64,000 bases of DNA from Poseidonocella sedimentorum (GCF_900116005.1 NZ_FOYI01000001.1:434001-498000), one strand, 5' to 3'; counted from the first letter of the stretch, positions 16,870 to 28,611 are shown. Translations and numbers: made by a program. The notes: generated from the letters alone by a model not told the origin.

Positions 16870-18527
16870 GCGCGCCCGTCGAGGCCGATTTCGTCGTCGT
16901 CGGGGCGGGCAGCGCTGGCTGCGCGATGGCCTATCGGCTGGCCGAGAGCGGAGCGTCCGTGCTCGTCGTGGAACACGGCGGCACGGACGCGGGCCCCTTC
17001 ATCCAGATGCCCGGCGCGCTGAGCTATCCGATGAACATGGGGATCTACGACTGGGGCTTCGAGACCGAACCCGAAGCGCACCTGGGCGGGCGGCGCCTGG
17101 CCTGTCCGCGCGGCAAGGTGATCGGCGGGTCGTCCTCGATCAACGGCATGGTCTTCGTGCGCGGGCACGCGCGCGATTTCGACCATTGGGCCGAGAGCGG
17201 CGCGCAAGGCTGGGGCTATGCCGATGTGCTGCCCTATTTCAAACGGATGGAGACATGGCACGGCGGCACGTCCGAGTATCGCGGCACCTCCGGCCCGCTG
17301 CACGTCACGCGCGGCGCGCGGGAAAACCCGCTCACCCGGGCCTTTTCCGAGGCCGGGCGGCAGGCGGGCTACGGTCTCACAGACGACTACAATGGCCACC
17401 GGCAGGAGGGCTTCGGCCCCAAGGACATGACCGTCTACAAGGGGCGGCGCTGGTCGGCGGCCAATGCCTATCTCCGCCCCGCCTTGAAGCGCGAGAACTG
17501 CGCGCTGGTGCGCGGGCTGGTGGAGAAGGTCGAGATCGTGGACGGCCGGGCGACGGGCGTTCGGCTTGCGGGCGGCAAGGTGCTGACGGCGCGGCGCGAG
17601 GTGATCCTCGCGGCCTCCTCGATCAACTCGCCCAAGCTGCTGATGCTCTCGGGCATCGGCCCCGCCGCGCATCTCGCTGAGCATGGGATTGACGTGATCG
17701 CCGACCGGCCCGGCGTCGGGGCCAACCTGCAGGACCATCTTGAGGTCTACCTGCAGGTCGCCTCCAAGCAGCCGGTCAGCCTCTACACCTACTGGAACCT
17801 GCTCGGCAAAGCCTATGTCGGGGCGCGCTGGCTGTTCACGCGGACGGGGCCGGGGGCGTCGAACCAGTTCGAGACCGCCGGGTTTATCCGCTCGGAGCCC
17901 GGGATCGACTATCCCGATATCCAGTTCCACTTCCTGCCCATCGCCGTGCGATACGATGGCAAAGCCGCCGCCGAGGGGCACGGGTTTCAGGCCCATGTCG
18001 GCCCGATGCGCTCCACCTCCCGCGGGACGGTCACGCTCAGGAGCGCCGATCCCGGGGCCGACCCGCGCATCCATTTCAACTACATGTCGCAAGAGCGCGA
18101 TTGGGTTGAGTTTCGCCGTGGAATTCGCCTCACGCGGGAACTCTTCCGGCAGGAGGCCTTCGCGCCCTACGCCGGCCACGAGATCCAGCCCGGCGACGCG
18201 GTCCAGAGCGATGATGCGCTTGACGATTTCATCCGCGATCACGCCGAGAGCGCCTATCACCCCTGCGGGACCTGCCGCATGGGCCGGGCGGATGATGCCG
18301 GCGCGGTGGTCGATCCGACGGGCCGGGTGATCGGGGTCAAAGGGCTGCGCGTGGCCGACAGCTCGATCTTCCCGCGCGTGACCAACGGGAACCTCAACGC
18401 GCCGTCGATCATGGTGGGCGAGAAGATCGCCGATCATGTGCTGGGCAAGGCGCCGCTGCCGCCCGAGAACCTGCAGCCGTGGGAGCCCACGGATTGGCGG
18501 GGCACGCAGCGCGAGGGCGGGGCGTGA
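16866..18527 (+). CDS. betA: choline dehydrogenase
   Basis: A 553-residue FAD-dependent GMC oxidoreductase, oxidising choline to betaine aldehyde. The FAD loop is '[16 protein letters not shown]' near the N-terminus. '[18 protein letters not shown]' is a GMC signature, and the active-site region has '[10 protein letters not shown]' and '[16 protein letters not shown]'. No ATG fits upstream of the FAD motif; a TTG at 16866, overlapping the betB stop by four bases (TTGA), gives a family-typical N-terminus and was chosen. Last gene of the bet operon. Confidence 0.94.
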   Translation: MSAPVEADFVVVGAGSAGCAMAYRLAESGASVLVVEHGGTDAGPFIQMPGALSYPMNMGIYDWGFETEPEAHLGGRRLACPRGKVIGGSSSINGMVFVRGHARDFDHWAESGAQGWGYADVLPYFKRMETWHGGTSEYRGTSGPLHVTRGARENPLTRAFSEAGRQAGYGLTDDYNGHRQEGFGPKDMTVYKGRRWSAANAYLRPALKRENCALVRGLVEKVEIVDGRATGVRLAGGKVLTARREVILAASSINSPKLLMLSGIGPAAHLAEHGIDVIADRPGVGANLQDHLEVYLQVASKQPVSLYTYWNLLGKAYVGARWLFTRTGPGASNQFETAGFIRSEPGIDYPDIQFHFLPIAVRYDGKAAAEGHGFQAHVGPMRSTSRGTVTLRSADPGADPRIHFNYMSQERDWVEFRRGIRLTRELFRQEAFAPYAGHEIQPGDAVQSDDALDDFIRDHAESAYHPCGTCRMGRADDAGAVVDPTGRVIGVKGLRVADSSIFPRVTNGNLNAPSIMVGEKIADHVLGKAPLPPENLQPWEPTDWRGTQREGGA

Positions 18528-18552
18528 CGCCGCGCTCGTCTTTGGCCAAGGG

Positions 18553-19095
18553 TCAGGGGCGCGCCAGCCGCGCATCCACCGAGAGCGCGCCCGCGCCCTT
18601 GACCGCCAGCACCAGCAGCAGGAATACCCAGAGGGCCCGCTGATCGAGGATGACCCCATCGGGCAGCCGGTCAAACCAGGCGCCAAGTGTTTCCACATGC
18701 GCGAGCCCGCCATGGCCGAACAGGTCCGTCAGGCTCTGGACCACGATGAAGCCGATCATGCCGAGCGCGGCGAGCCGGGTGAGCAGGCCGATGACGATCA
18801 GCAGCGGCAACAGGACTTCCGCATAGGTGCCGGCGAGGACCACCAGCTTGTGGTACAGCCCGAGCTGGCTCACGTCATAGCCCACGGCCTCCATCTGGCG
18901 CGGAAAGATCTGCGCGTAGGCGCCGAGCGAGGGGGTGATGACGCCGCCCAGACCGTCGCCGAGCTTGGTCATCGCCGAGGCCCAGAAATAGCGTAGCAGG
19001 ATCGCCGCGAAGAGGACCCGCGACAGCAGGGGGAGCAGCGGGGCCGCGGCGTCGAGCCGCGCGGACAGTCGGTCATAGTGGTGAAACAGGGTCAT
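18553..19095 (-). CDS. DoxX-family membrane protein of the bufferin operon
   Basis: A 180-residue membrane protein with four helices and DoxX features ('LLSRVLFAAILLRYFWASA', 'GTYAEVLLPLLIVIGLLTRLAALGMI' split over helices). It is the last of four genes transcribed together; its ATG overlaps the bufC stop (ATGA). DoxX-like proteins commonly close bufferin (DUF2282-DUF692-DUF2063) operons. A redox or export role at the membrane is inferred. Confidence 0.85.
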   Translation of the reverse strand: MTLFHHYDRLSARLDAAAPLLPLLSRVLFAAILLRYFWASAMTKLGDGLGGVITPSLGAYAQIFPRQMEAVGYDVSQLGLYHKLVVLAGTYAEVLLPLLIVIGLLTRLAALGMIGFIVVQSLTDLFGHGGLAHVETLGAWFDRLPDGVILDQRALWVFLLLVLAVKGAGALSVDARLARP

Positions 19096-19841
19096 GAGGG
19101 GTCCTCCGAAAGCCCGGCGCCGGTGATCGCGTGGCCCGAGATGAGCAGGCCGAGCAGCGCGGCGAGGTCAAATCCCTCCGGCCCCCGTGCCAAAGCCTCG
19201 CCGAGCGTCGCGCCGCCGAGCAATGCCGCCAGCACCTCGCCGCCGCCTGCGGGCAAAAGATGCGGCGCGGGGTCGAAGTCGGGCCGCAAGACGACGATAG
19301 CCTGCGCCACGGCGCGTGGTTTCGCCGCCCCGGGGACCATGTTGAAGCGCCACAGATCAAAGAGCGGCCAGCGCGAGAGCAGACAGATCACGCCGGGCGC
19401 AAAGCGAAGCCGCGCGCGTGGCAGATCATCGGGGGCGATGCGCTCCAGCGCGCCGGCATCCGGCGCGGCATCCCCGGCGTGATAGGAGCGGCGCAGCGCC
19501 AGATCGAGCCGGGCCACATCGCCGAGATACCCAAGTCGCGCGAGCGCGGGATGCGCCTCGAGGTAGGCGGGAAACCCGGTGCCGTAGTGCATCATCCGCG
19601 GATCGGCGGGCGGCGAGGCGCGCAGGAACTGGCCCGCAAGATCGCGAAACGGCGCCTCGCCGAGGAGCTTGCGCACCACCGGGAACCCCGTCTCAAGCGC
19701 CGCGCGCAAGCCAACCGCAACGTTGTTTCGATAGACGGCAAAGCGTTTCTCCGTGGGCCGGCCGCGCCCATCCTGCAACCCCGCCGGCACCGGCGCGCGC
19801 GCATCCAGCAGCGCCGCGCGAAACCCGGCCTGCCGTGTCAT
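19092..19841 (-). CDS. bufC: BufC/HvfC-type RiPP maturation partner (DUF2063)
   Basis: A 249-residue protein of the DUF2063 family. The N-terminal helical domain has the typical pattern '[18 protein letters not shown]' and '[20 protein letters not shown]'. It partners the BufB enzyme by presenting or binding the precursor peptide (family knowledge). Four-base overlaps on both sides tie it to bufB and the DoxX gene. Older annotations call it a putative DNA-binding protein, which the context does not support. Confidence 0.85.
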   Translation of the reverse strand: MTRQAGFRAALLDARAPVPAGLQDGRGRPTEKRFAVYRNNVAVGLRAALETGFPVVRKLLGEAPFRDLAGQFLRASPPADPRMMHYGTGFPAYLEAHPALARLGYLGDVARLDLALRRSYHAGDAAPDAGALERIAPDDLPRARLRFAPGVICLLSRWPLFDLWRFNMVPGAAKPRAVAQAIVVLRPDFDPAPHLLPAGGGEVLAALLGGATLGEALARGPEGFDLAALLGLLISGHAITGAGLSEDPS

Positions 19842-20695
19842 GCGCCCACCTGCGCCAGGGCCCGCGCGCCGCGCGCGGCTTCCGCCTCAAGCACCGGCCA
19901 GTCCGGCACGTCATTGTCCCATTCCACCAGAACGGGGCGCGGCCCGCTCGCCGCGAGGGTGTGGTCCAGCAGCGCCCAGACCGGGTCAGCCACCTCCCGC
20001 CCGTGGCTGTCGATGAGAAGCGGCGCGCCGTGCTCGTCCTCATCCTCGTCATGCCCGCCGAGGTGGATCTCGCCCACGAGCGACAGGGGCAGCGCATCGA
20101 CATAGGCGCGCGGATCATAGCCAAGATTGGTGGCCGAGACGAAGACGTTGTTGACGTCCAGCAGCAGCCCGCATCCGGTCCGCCGCGCCACCTCGCGCAG
20201 GAAATCGGTCTCCGACCAGCTGCTCTCGGCAAAGGCGAGATAGCTCGACGGGTTCTCCAGCAGCATCCGCCGCCCGAGCACGGCCTGCACCTCATCGACA
20301 TGATCGGCGACGCGCGCGAGCGTTGCGTCGGTATAGGGCAGGGGGAGAAGATCGTTGTAAAAGGCGCTGTCGTGGGTGGACCAGGCGAGATGCTCCGAAA
20401 AGCTCTCCGGCTCCAGCCAGTCGCAGAGATGTTTCAGCCGGGCCAGATGATCCCGATCCAGCGCCCCTTCGCCGCCGATCGACAGGCCAACACCATGGAC
20501 GGAGATCGCGAAACGCTCGCGCAGCGCGCGCAACTGCGCCAGCGGCCGCCCACCATCGCCCATGTAGTTTTCGGCGTGAATCTCGAGCCAGCCGACGCAG
20601 CCGGGATCCTCGATGATCGCGCTGAAATGCTGGGGTTTGTAGCCCACACCGGGCCGAGCCGGCAGATCGCCGCGCGATTTGGTCTCGTCAAGCAT
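19838..20695 (-). CDS. bufB: BufB/HvfB-type multinuclear iron oxidative enzyme (DUF692/MNIO)
   Basis: A 285-residue TIM-barrel DUF692 enzyme. The conserved metal-binding residues are visible: '[11 protein letters not shown]', '[11 protein letters not shown]', 'SEHLAW', 'ENPSSYLAF', 'DVNNVFVS' and '[16 protein letters not shown]'. MNIO enzymes use two or three iron atoms to convert cysteines of a RiPP precursor into heterocycles. The probable substrate is the four-Cys precursor encoded just upstream at 20759-21061. Confidence 0.92.
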   Translation of the reverse strand: MLDETKSRGDLPARPGVGYKPQHFSAIIEDPGCVGWLEIHAENYMGDGGRPLAQLRALRERFAISVHGVGLSIGGEGALDRDHLARLKHLCDWLEPESFSEHLAWSTHDSAFYNDLLPLPYTDATLARVADHVDEVQAVLGRRMLLENPSSYLAFAESSWSETDFLREVARRTGCGLLLDVNNVFVSATNLGYDPRAYVDALPLSLVGEIHLGGHDEDEDEHGAPLLIDSHGREVADPVWALLDHTLAASGPRPVLVEWDNDVPDWPVLEAEAARGARALAQVGA

Positions 20696-20758
20696 GGGAG
20701 CCTCCGGTCCGGGGGACGGGCGCGCACCCCTTCGGCCGCGCGCCCGGAGGTGCCTTGA

Positions 20759-21061
20759 TCAGGACGGCAGGTCGCGCGAGAGCGCTTCGAGCGAGCCCAT
20801 GCGCGCGCCGCCATCGGCCATCTCGGGCAGTTCGATCTCGGCGCAGGTGCCCGCCTCGACCAGCGTCCAGGCGTTGCCCTGATAGTCGACGGTGGAGGTC
20901 CCGGCGCAGGTCGTGCCCGGGCCAGCGGCGCAGTCGTTCTCCCCGGCGAGCGAAACGCCGTAGCATTTCTCCTGCGCCTGGGCGGTCGCGGTGGAGACCT
21001 GAGCGGAGAGCGCGGCGGCCACGGCGCCGACAACTGCGGCGGTTTTGATCGATTTCGACAT
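20759..21061 (-). CDS. bufA: bufferin-type copper-binding RiPP precursor (DUF2282)
   Basis: A 100-residue precursor. Residues 1-28 form a signal peptide ending in 'ATAQA'. The mature part carries four cysteines in the family pattern '[17 protein letters not shown]' and 'GTTCAG' plus a later 'AGTC'. In studied bufferins the cysteines are modified by BufB/BufC and the exported peptide chelates copper. The ATG at 21061 has GGAAGG upstream. It is the first gene of the buf operon, 63 bases before bufB. Confidence 0.88.
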   Translation of the reverse strand: MSKSIKTAAVVGAVAAALSAQVSTATAQAQEKCYGVSLAGENDCAAGPGTTCAGTSTVDYQGNAWTLVEAGTCAEIELPEMADGGARMGSLEALSRDLPS

Positions 21062-21321
21062 CGGTGTTTCCTTCCCTGAAATTCCGTTCGGTGTCTTTCG
21101 ACAGGGAAAGGGGTAGCCCGCCGCGCCGGTCACGAACCAATCACACGGCCGTGCCACACGGCGTGGTCAGAGGCTGTAACAATTGGTGAGGATTGGCGAA
21201 GGGGCTGATTTGCAAGGGAGAACAGGCGGATTTACCGGAGTTGGCGCGGCCGCCCCACCGCGCGAGAGGGCGTCGCTCAGGAGCGGCGCGCCTCGTTTTG
21301 TAACAATCCGATCCGACGCTT

Positions 21322-23268
21322 TCAGCGCAAATCCGGCGGAAGCGCTTCGCCCGCAAGCTCCGCGGCGACCGCGTCAAGCTCCAGAACGCGGGTCTGCTTT
21401 TCCCCCAGCCGGCGCAGGGTCACGGTTCGCTCTTCGACCTCGCGGTGCCCCAGGGCGAGGATCACCGGCACTTTGCCGACGCTGTGCTCGCGCACCTTGT
21501 AGTTGATCTTCTCATTGCGAAGATCCGCCTCCGCCCGCACGCCCGCGGCCTTGAGCGTCTCGACCACCTCACGCGCGTAATCATCGGCCTCCGAGACGAT
21601 GGTCGCCACGACGACCTGCCTCGGCGCGAGCCAGAAGGGCAGCTTGCCGGCATGCTCTTCGATGAGGATCCCGATGAAGCGTTCGAAGGAGCCAAGGCAG
21701 GCGCGGTGCAGCATGACGGGCCGGTGTTTCGCGCCGTCCGCACCGATGAAGCTCGCGTCCAGCCGCTCGGGCAGGTTGGCGTCCACCTGGAGCGTGCCGC
21801 ACTGCCAGTTCCGGCCGATGGCATCGGTCAGGGTGAACTCGAGCTTCGGCCCGTAAAATGCGCCTTCGCCTTCGAGAATCTCGAACTCGTACCCCGCCGC
21901 GTTGCAGGCTTCACCAAGCGCCGTTTCCATGCTGTCCCAGGTCTCGTCAGAGCCAATCCGCTGCTCGGGCCGGGTCGAGAGCTTGATGGTCCAGTCGTGG
22001 AAGCCAAGGTCGGCATAGATCCGCGCCAGAAAGGCGATGAACTTCGCGGTCTCGGGTGTGATCTGGTCCTCGGCGCAGAAGATATGCCCGTCGTCCTGGG
22101 TGAAGCCGCGCACGCGCATGATCCCGTGGAGCGCGCCCGAAGGTTCGTAGCGCGCGCAGGATCCGAATTCCGCCATCCGCAGAGGGAGATCGCGGTAACT
22201 CTTGAGGCCCTGGTTGAAGACCTGAACGTGGCAGGGGCAGTTCATCGGCTTGAGCGCGTTGATCGCCTTTTCGCGCGCATGGTCCTCGTCGACTTCGACG
22301 ATGAACATGTTTTCCTGATACTTGTCCCAATGGCCGGACTCTTCCCAGAGCTTTCGGTTCACGAGCTGCGGGGTGTTGACCTCGACATAGCCGTCGCGTT
22401 CCTGCATCCGGCGCATGTAATCCTGCAAGGTGGTGTAGACCTTCCAGCCGTTGGGATGCCAGAAAACCTGTCCCGGCGCTTCTTCTTGCATATGGAAGAG
22501 CTCCATCTCGCGGCCCAGTTTCCGGTGGTCCCGCTTGGCCGCTTCTTCGAGCATATTCAGATGCTTGCGCAGGTCTTCCTTGTTGCGGAAAGCCACGCCG
22601 TAGATACGCTGGAGCATTGCGCGCGAGCTGTCGCCGCGCCAGTAGGCGCCGGCCACGGACATCAGCTTGAACGCGTCCCCCGGGACTTGTCCGGTGTGCT
22701 GAAGATGCGGGCCGCGGCAAAGATCCTGCCACGCGCCGTGCCAGTACATCCGGATCGGCTCATCGCCGGGAATGGACTCGATCAGCTCGACCTTGTAGGG
22801 CTCGCCGGTCTCCCGGTAATGCGCGATCGCCTTTTCCCGCGGCCAGACTTCCGTCTTAACCTCGTCCCGCAGGTTGATGATATCCTTCATCTTTTTCTCG
22901 ATGAGGCCAAGGTCTTCGGGGGTAAACGGCTCGGCGCGGTCGAAATCGTAATACCAGCCGTGCTGGATCACCGGGCCGATTGTGACCTTCACATCCGGCC
23001 AAAGCTCCTGCACCGCGCGCGCCATGATATGGGCGAGGTCGTGGCGGACCAGCTCAAGTGCTGGAGCTTCGTCTTTCATCGTATTGATTGCAATCGAAGA
23101 ATCCGATTCGATGGGCCATTGAAGATCCCAGTGCTCGCCATTCACCTGCGCGCTGATCGCCTTCTTGGCGAGGGAGGTCGAAATCCCGGCTGCGACTTCG
23201 GCAGGGGTAATGCCTTGCGCGAAGTTGCGCTGAGAACCATCGGGAAAGGTGAGGAAAATATCGGCCAT
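21322..23268 (-). CDS. thrS: threonyl-tRNA synthetase
   Basis: A 648-residue class II synthetase that charges tRNA-Thr and edits mischarged serine. Domains in order: TGS (1-60), editing domain with '[17 protein letters not shown]', catalytic core with '[10 protein letters not shown]' (zinc Cys), '[17 protein letters not shown]' and '[15 protein letters not shown]' (motif 3), then the anticodon-binding domain from about residue 540. The ATG has GAGG upstream. Full-length, ordinary housekeeping gene. Confidence 0.98.
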   Translation of the reverse strand: MADIFLTFPDGSQRNFAQGITPAEVAAGISTSLAKKAISAQVNGEHWDLQWPIESDSSIAINTMKDEAPALELVRHDLAHIMARAVQELWPDVKVTIGPVIQHGWYYDFDRAEPFTPEDLGLIEKKMKDIINLRDEVKTEVWPREKAIAHYRETGEPYKVELIESIPGDEPIRMYWHGAWQDLCRGPHLQHTGQVPGDAFKLMSVAGAYWRGDSSRAMLQRIYGVAFRNKEDLRKHLNMLEEAAKRDHRKLGREMELFHMQEEAPGQVFWHPNGWKVYTTLQDYMRRMQERDGYVEVNTPQLVNRKLWEESGHWDKYQENMFIVEVDEDHAREKAINALKPMNCPCHVQVFNQGLKSYRDLPLRMAEFGSCARYEPSGALHGIMRVRGFTQDDGHIFCAEDQITPETAKFIAFLARIYADLGFHDWTIKLSTRPEQRIGSDETWDSMETALGEACNAAGYEFEILEGEGAFYGPKLEFTLTDAIGRNWQCGTLQVDANLPERLDASFIGADGAKHRPVMLHRACLGSFERFIGILIEEHAGKLPFWLAPRQVVVATIVSEADDYAREVVETLKAAGVRAEADLRNEKINYKVREHSVGKVPVILALGHREVEERTVTLRRLGEKQTRVLELDAVAAELAGEALPPDLR

Positions 23269-23455
23269 CTGGCTGCCTCGTCGGTTTGGCGCCCACGGAA
23301 CGCCCGGTTGCGGGTATGGTGTTCGGATGCGTTGTTGCCCGAGTGCCGGGGCGTGTCAAGCGCCGTGGCGACCGGCCCGCGCCGCACGAATTTCGCGCTT
23401 CAACTCCCCGCACGCTGCGCGATAGGCTCCGCGCGAATCCGCAAGGGAGGGCACC

Positions 23456-24202
23456 ATGGCCGCGCCATCAACGTTGAGCACAGCGCAGGGGCGCGAGATC
23501 GCGTATCACTGGACCGAGGGCGCGGGGGCGCCGGTGGTCTTCCTCGGCGGGTACAAATCCGACATGACCGGCACGAAGGCCACGCACTTGGAGGCCTGGG
23601 CCCGGGCGCGGGGGCGCGCGTTTCTTCGCTTCGACTACTCCGGCCATGGCCAGTCCTCGGGGCGGTTCGAGGACGGAACGATCGGGCAATGGGCGCAGGA
23701 TGCTCAGGCCGTGATCATCGCCGTTTGCGCGGGCCGGGCGCCGCTCCTGATCGGCTCGTCCATGGGGGGCTGGATCGCGCTGCTGTGCATCCGCAATCTA
23801 CCCGAGGTCGCGGGCTTCGTCGGCATCGCGGCGGCGCCGGACTTTACCGAAGACGGGTTCTGGGCCGGGTTCGATGACGCGCAAAAGGCGCAACTGGAGG
23901 CTGAAGGGCAGGTGCTCCTCCCCTCCGGCTATGGCGATCCCTACGTGGTCACCAAGGCGTTGATCGAAGATGGCCGGCAAAATCTCGTTCTGCGCAGCCC
24001 GATGGCGTTACCATTTCCGGTCCGGCTCTTTCAGGGCACCGAAGACACCGCGGTCGCATGGGAGGTCCCGCTTCGGCTCATGTCCCACGCAAGCTGCGAT
24101 GACATGCGCCTGACCTTCGTGAAAAACGTCGATCATTCCTTCTCGACGCCGGCCTGTCTGGATCTGGTGACTCGCGCGGTCGAGGAGATCGCGCCGCTCT
24201 GA
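23456..24202 (+). CDS. alpha/beta hydrolase, serine esterase type (ABHD10-like)
   Basis: A 248-residue alpha/beta hydrolase. The nucleophile elbow is 'GSSMGGW', the oxyanion region is 'FLGGYKSDMTGTKA', and the likely acid and His are in 'QGTEDTAV' and 'NVDHSFS'. The 'GGYKSDMTGTKA' sequence is typical of bacterial relatives of ABHD10 (thioesterase/carboxylesterase). The ATG at 23456 follows AAGGGAGGG. Divergent from thrS; monocistronic. Substrate unknown. Confidence 0.87.
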   Translation: MAAPSTLSTAQGREIAYHWTEGAGAPVVFLGGYKSDMTGTKATHLEAWARARGRAFLRFDYSGHGQSSGRFEDGTIGQWAQDAQAVIIAVCAGRAPLLIGSSMGGWIALLCIRNLPEVAGFVGIAAAPDFTEDGFWAGFDDAQKAQLEAEGQVLLPSGYGDPYVVTKALIEDGRQNLVLRSPMALPFPVRLFQGTEDTAVAWEVPLRLMSHASCDDMRLTFVKNVDHSFSTPACLDLVTRAVEEIAPL

Positions 24203-24207
24203 GAAGG

Positions 24208-24230
24208 CCCCCGGCCCGGTGGACCGGGGG
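24208..24230. terminator. hairpin between convergent genes
   Basis: A 7-bp G/C-only stem, CCCCCGG (24208-24214) with CCGGGGG (24224-24230), lies between the convergent hydrolase and small stress gene. There is no T-run, so this is a weak or factor-assisted terminator. Confidence 0.5.
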
Positions 24231-24242
24231 GTGCAAGCCCGA

Positions 24243-24437
24243 TCAGTAATTGGCGGGCGGGTCGCTCGCGGGGAAGGATTCATCGATTTGTTCATCGACC
24301 ATGTCCCAGCGGCGGGGCGGGTTGCGCATCTGTGAGGGGCCAGCGTCGCGAACGTGTTGCACGCTTGCCGGGCGGCTTGAGGTCCAGGCCCGATAGGCCA
24401 GCAGGCCGACCGTGGCGCTCAAGAGAAATCTGATCAT
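24243..24437 (-). CDS. small single-helix protein with C-terminal ESFPASDPP motif
   Basis: A 64-residue protein with an N-terminal hydrophobic helix ('MIRFLLSATVGLLAYRAW') and the C-terminal sequence 'DEQIDESFPASDPPANY'. That motif recurs in small alphaproteobacterial stress proteins of unknown function. The ATG at 24437 is preceded by AAAGGAC. A GGAAC-N16-GGTT element about 58 bases upstream fits EcfG-type control. Role unknown. Confidence 0.75.
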   Translation of the reverse strand: MIRFLLSATVGLLAYRAWTSSRPASVQHVRDAGPSQMRNPPRRWDMVDEQIDESFPASDPPANY

Positions 24438-24494
24438 GCCATGTCCTTTGTTTGGTGCAGGGTCCGGGCCATCCGCCCCTGGGCTTCGCAATAG

Positions 24495-24519
24495 AACCGG
24501 CAACTGGCGCGGATGTTCC
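24495..24519 (-). promoter_or_regulatory. EcfG-type promoter of the small stress gene
   Basis: Minus strand GGAAC (24519-24515), 16 bases, then GGTT (24498-24495). Only the first base of the -10 element departs from CGTT. The predicted leader is about 50 bases before the ATG at 24437. Confidence 0.55.
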
Positions 24520-24577
24520 GCGCGGCGTTTGCCCGCGCGCCGGGGAGCTTTCGGCGTCCACCCCCGCACCGGCGCAG

Positions 24578-24603
24578 GGAACAGGGGGCGCGCGATGCGC
24601 GTT
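24578..24603 (+). promoter_or_regulatory. EcfG-type promoter of the DUF421 gene
   Basis: GGAAC (24578-24582), 17 bases, then CGTT (24600-24603): a full match. The -10 element ends seven bases before the ATG at 24611, so transcription would start at or next to the start codon. Confidence 0.65.
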
Positions 24604-24610
24604 AGGGTTG

Positions 24611-25186
24611 ATGGAACCTGCACAAACCTGGGTCTCGGAGCCCGACCGCCTGCTTCACATCCTCGCCTCTTGCGCGGTGTTTTACGCCTATATCATCCTG
24701 CTCACGCGCCTTTCCGGCAAGCGCACGACCGGCAACATGAACAATTTCGACTGGATCATCACCGTCGGGATCGGTTCGCTGATGGCGTCTGGCATCCTGC
24801 TGCGGAACGTGTCGATGCTCGATGCGATGCTCGCGGTGGCCGCGCTGACGGGGTTGCAGTGGCTCACGACCTGGGGCGCGCTGCGTTCGCCGCGCTTCGC
24901 CCGCTGGGTCAAGCCGCGCCCGCGCCTGCTGTGGACGGATGGCCGCCCGCTTGACGCGGCGCTGCGGCGCGAACGGATCACCGATGACGAGGTGGAATCG
25001 GCGATGCGCCAAGCGGGGCTGGCGCGCGGCGATGCGGCGGGCTGGGTTGTTCTGGAGACCTCGGGGCAGCTCTCCGTGATCCCCGCGGGTGGCGCTTCCG
25101 GCCCCGCAGACGCGGACCTGCTGCACCCGGTCGCGGGCTCGGCGCGGGATCAGGGCGGCGAGACCGACGATCGAGGCGGCACATGA
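24611..25186 (+). CDS. DUF421 (YetF-like) membrane protein
   Basis: A 191-residue protein with three N-terminal membrane helices and a cytoplasmic domain. Family features are 'LTRLSGKRTTGNMNNFDWII', 'VGIGSLMASGILLRN' and 'PRLLWTDGRPLDAALRRERIT'. The helix before 'LSGKR' needs the ATG at 24611; no strong ribosome-binding site precedes it, matching the predicted leaderless transcript. Coupled to the Crp-like gene by ATGA. DUF421 proteins are frequent members of stress regulons; their biochemical role is unknown. Confidence 0.85.
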   Translation: MEPAQTWVSEPDRLLHILASCAVFYAYIILLTRLSGKRTTGNMNNFDWIITVGIGSLMASGILLRNVSMLDAMLAVAALTGLQWLTTWGALRSPRFARWVKPRPRLLWTDGRPLDAALRRERITDDEVESAMRQAGLARGDAAGWVVLETSGQLSVIPAGGASGPADADLLHPVAGSARDQGGETDDRGGT

Positions 25187-26019
25187 GCGCGCGCGATCTG
25201 AGCCCGGCCGCGATGGAAGAGGCGCCGCCTTTGCAGCGGGCTTCCGCGGACCCGGTGCGCGCGAAAGCGCCGCGGGCGCGGGGGCTGGAGGCATTTTACC
25301 GCCGCGGCATGGTGCGCGAGCTTGGCGGGGCGCTCTGGAGGCAACTGGCCGAAGCCTGCGCCGAGATCCGCCGCATCGAGGCGCGCGGGACGCTTTGGGG
25401 CGTCGGCGATCAGCCGGCTCATTGCGCCCTCCTGCTTGACGGTTTGATCGCGCGCTACATTGCGGCGCCCGGGCAGGATCGGGCCGCGCGGCTGATGGTT
25501 GCGGTCCATGTGCCCGGTGATTTCGTGGATCTTGATGCCCTTCCGCTGACGCAGCTTTCGCATGATCTCGTGGGGCTAGGCCCATGCGAGATCGCGCTGT
25601 TCCCCCATGAGGCGCTCAGCCGGATCATGGAGCAGGACGCAGGCCACGCGCGCCGGCTCTGGCGCCTGACCATGCGCGACGCGGCGATCCAGCGGCGCTG
25701 GACCTATCGGGCCGGCGGTCTGCGGGCGCTGCCGGCGATGGCGGATTTCATCTGTGAGATGGACCTGCGCTTGCAGGCTTGCGGCAAGGTGCACGGCGCG
25801 CGCGTGCCGCTGCCGCTGACCCAGGCCGATCTTGCCGAGGTCTCGGGGCTTTCGACGATGCATGTGAGCCGGGTGCTGCGCGAGTTGCGCGAGGCGAAGC
25901 TCTGCACCGTTCAGGACGGCGCGGCGTTGCTGCATGACAGGGCCGGGCTGCGGCGTCTTGCCGGGTTCGATCCCTCCTACATGTCCCTGCCCGCCGAGGT
26001 GACCCCGCCGCGCCTCTAG
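25183..26019 (+). CDS. Crp/Fnr-family transcriptional regulator
   Basis: A 278-residue regulator with an N-terminal extension of about 35 residues, a cyclic-nucleotide-binding-like sensor domain and a C-terminal winged helix ('LTQADLAEVSGLSTMHVSRV' is the helix-turn-helix, about residues 208-227). No N-terminal cysteine cluster for an iron-sulfur centre is seen, so it is not a typical Fnr. It follows the DUF421 gene with an ATGA overlap, so it shares the stress promoter. Its targets are unknown. Confidence 0.85.
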   Translation: MSARDLSPAAMEEAPPLQRASADPVRAKAPRARGLEAFYRRGMVRELGGALWRQLAEACAEIRRIEARGTLWGVGDQPAHCALLLDGLIARYIAAPGQDRAARLMVAVHVPGDFVDLDALPLTQLSHDLVGLGPCEIALFPHEALSRIMEQDAGHARRLWRLTMRDAAIQRRWTYRAGGLRALPAMADFICEMDLRLQACGKVHGARVPLPLTQADLAEVSGLSTMHVSRVLRELREAKLCTVQDGAALLHDRAGLRRLAGFDPSYMSLPAEVTPPRL

Positions 26020-26047
26020 CGCGACGGAGTGTGGTTTGGGGCAGGGC

Positions 26048-28107
<2,060 letters not shown>

Positions 28108-28111
<4 letters not shown>

Positions 28112-28401
28112 ATCCGTACCTTTCCTTGGGGTTGCCTGAGTGGGTTTCGAGTGCGCGGGGCCGGACGTCCGGGGGCGCGTAGTTGGCGGCCGGGAAAGAC
28201 ATGCTGGCGGTCGATCAAAGGCGCCTTCAGTGGCCGCCTTGCGTCGACGCCCGCGTCTCGGGCGCCCCCGGCTCGGTGCTGCACAGCGCCGCGCACCGAT
28301 TGGCGCAGGGGGATGCGACCCAGTCGCGGGGACAAACCCGGACCTGCGAGGGCGAGCGCTGCAATGCCGAGGAACACACACCGGCCATCGAGCCATGTCA
28401 T
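28108..28401 (-). CDS. possible small leader protein upstream of katE
   Basis: A 97-codon frame with ATG at 28401, a good ribosome-binding site (CAGGGAGA), a hydrophobic N-terminus ('[20 protein letters not shown]') resembling a signal peptide, and a stop overlapping the katE start as ATGA. It lies about 45 bases downstream of the predicted katE promoter. Against it: the rest is Arg/Pro-rich with less biased third positions than the neighbours, as expected for chance coding in GC-rich DNA. It may simply be a long katE leader. Confidence 0.35.
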
Positions 28402-28452
28402 GAGACGGTCTCCCTGAAAACGCGCGGCGCGAATCGCGCGGTAATTGGGGTA

Positions 28453-28480
28453 GGAACGGGGCGAGGGGGCGCTGTGTTCC
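28453..28480. promoter_or_regulatory. overlapping divergent EcfG-type promoters for katE and ku
   Basis: On the minus strand GGAAC (28480-28476), 17 bases, CGTT (28458-28455) faces katE. On the plus strand GGAAC (28453-28457), 17 bases, TGTT (28475-28478) faces ku. Each -10 element lies within the other's -35 element, so one 28-base segment reads as a stress promoter in both directions. Confidence 0.6.
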
Positions 28481-28516
28481 GACAACATTTGTTGGGCTGC
28501 GCGGGCTGGAATGGCT

Positions 28517-28562
28517 CCGACATCGCGCAGGCTGACCCCGGCGGAACCCTGCGCGATGTCGG
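28517..28562. repeat. 15-bp perfect inverted repeat in the ku leader
   Basis: CCGACATCGCGCAGG (28517-28531) pairs perfectly with CCTGCGCGATGTCGG (28548-28562) across a 16-base loop. It lies between the predicted ku promoter and the ku start at 28612. No T-run follows on either strand. It may be an RNA hairpin in the ku leader or a protein-binding site. Confidence 0.6.
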
Positions 28563-28611
28563 GCGTTGATCTTGGGTTAATCAACGGCCCGCCAAAGGGG
28601 AGGCATCGACC

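Noticed and set aside
21177-21202. GTAAC-like motif followed after 15 bases by CGAA on the plus strand, resembling a SigF-type ECF promoter
   Set aside because: It points away from the buf operon, into the antisense strand of thrS, with no gene in that direction; spacing is also one short.
23298-23320. GGAAC with a later TGTT ahead of the alpha/beta hydrolase
   Set aside because: Spacing is 18 bases to TGTT, outside the 16-17 of EcfG promoters, and the -10 is imperfect.
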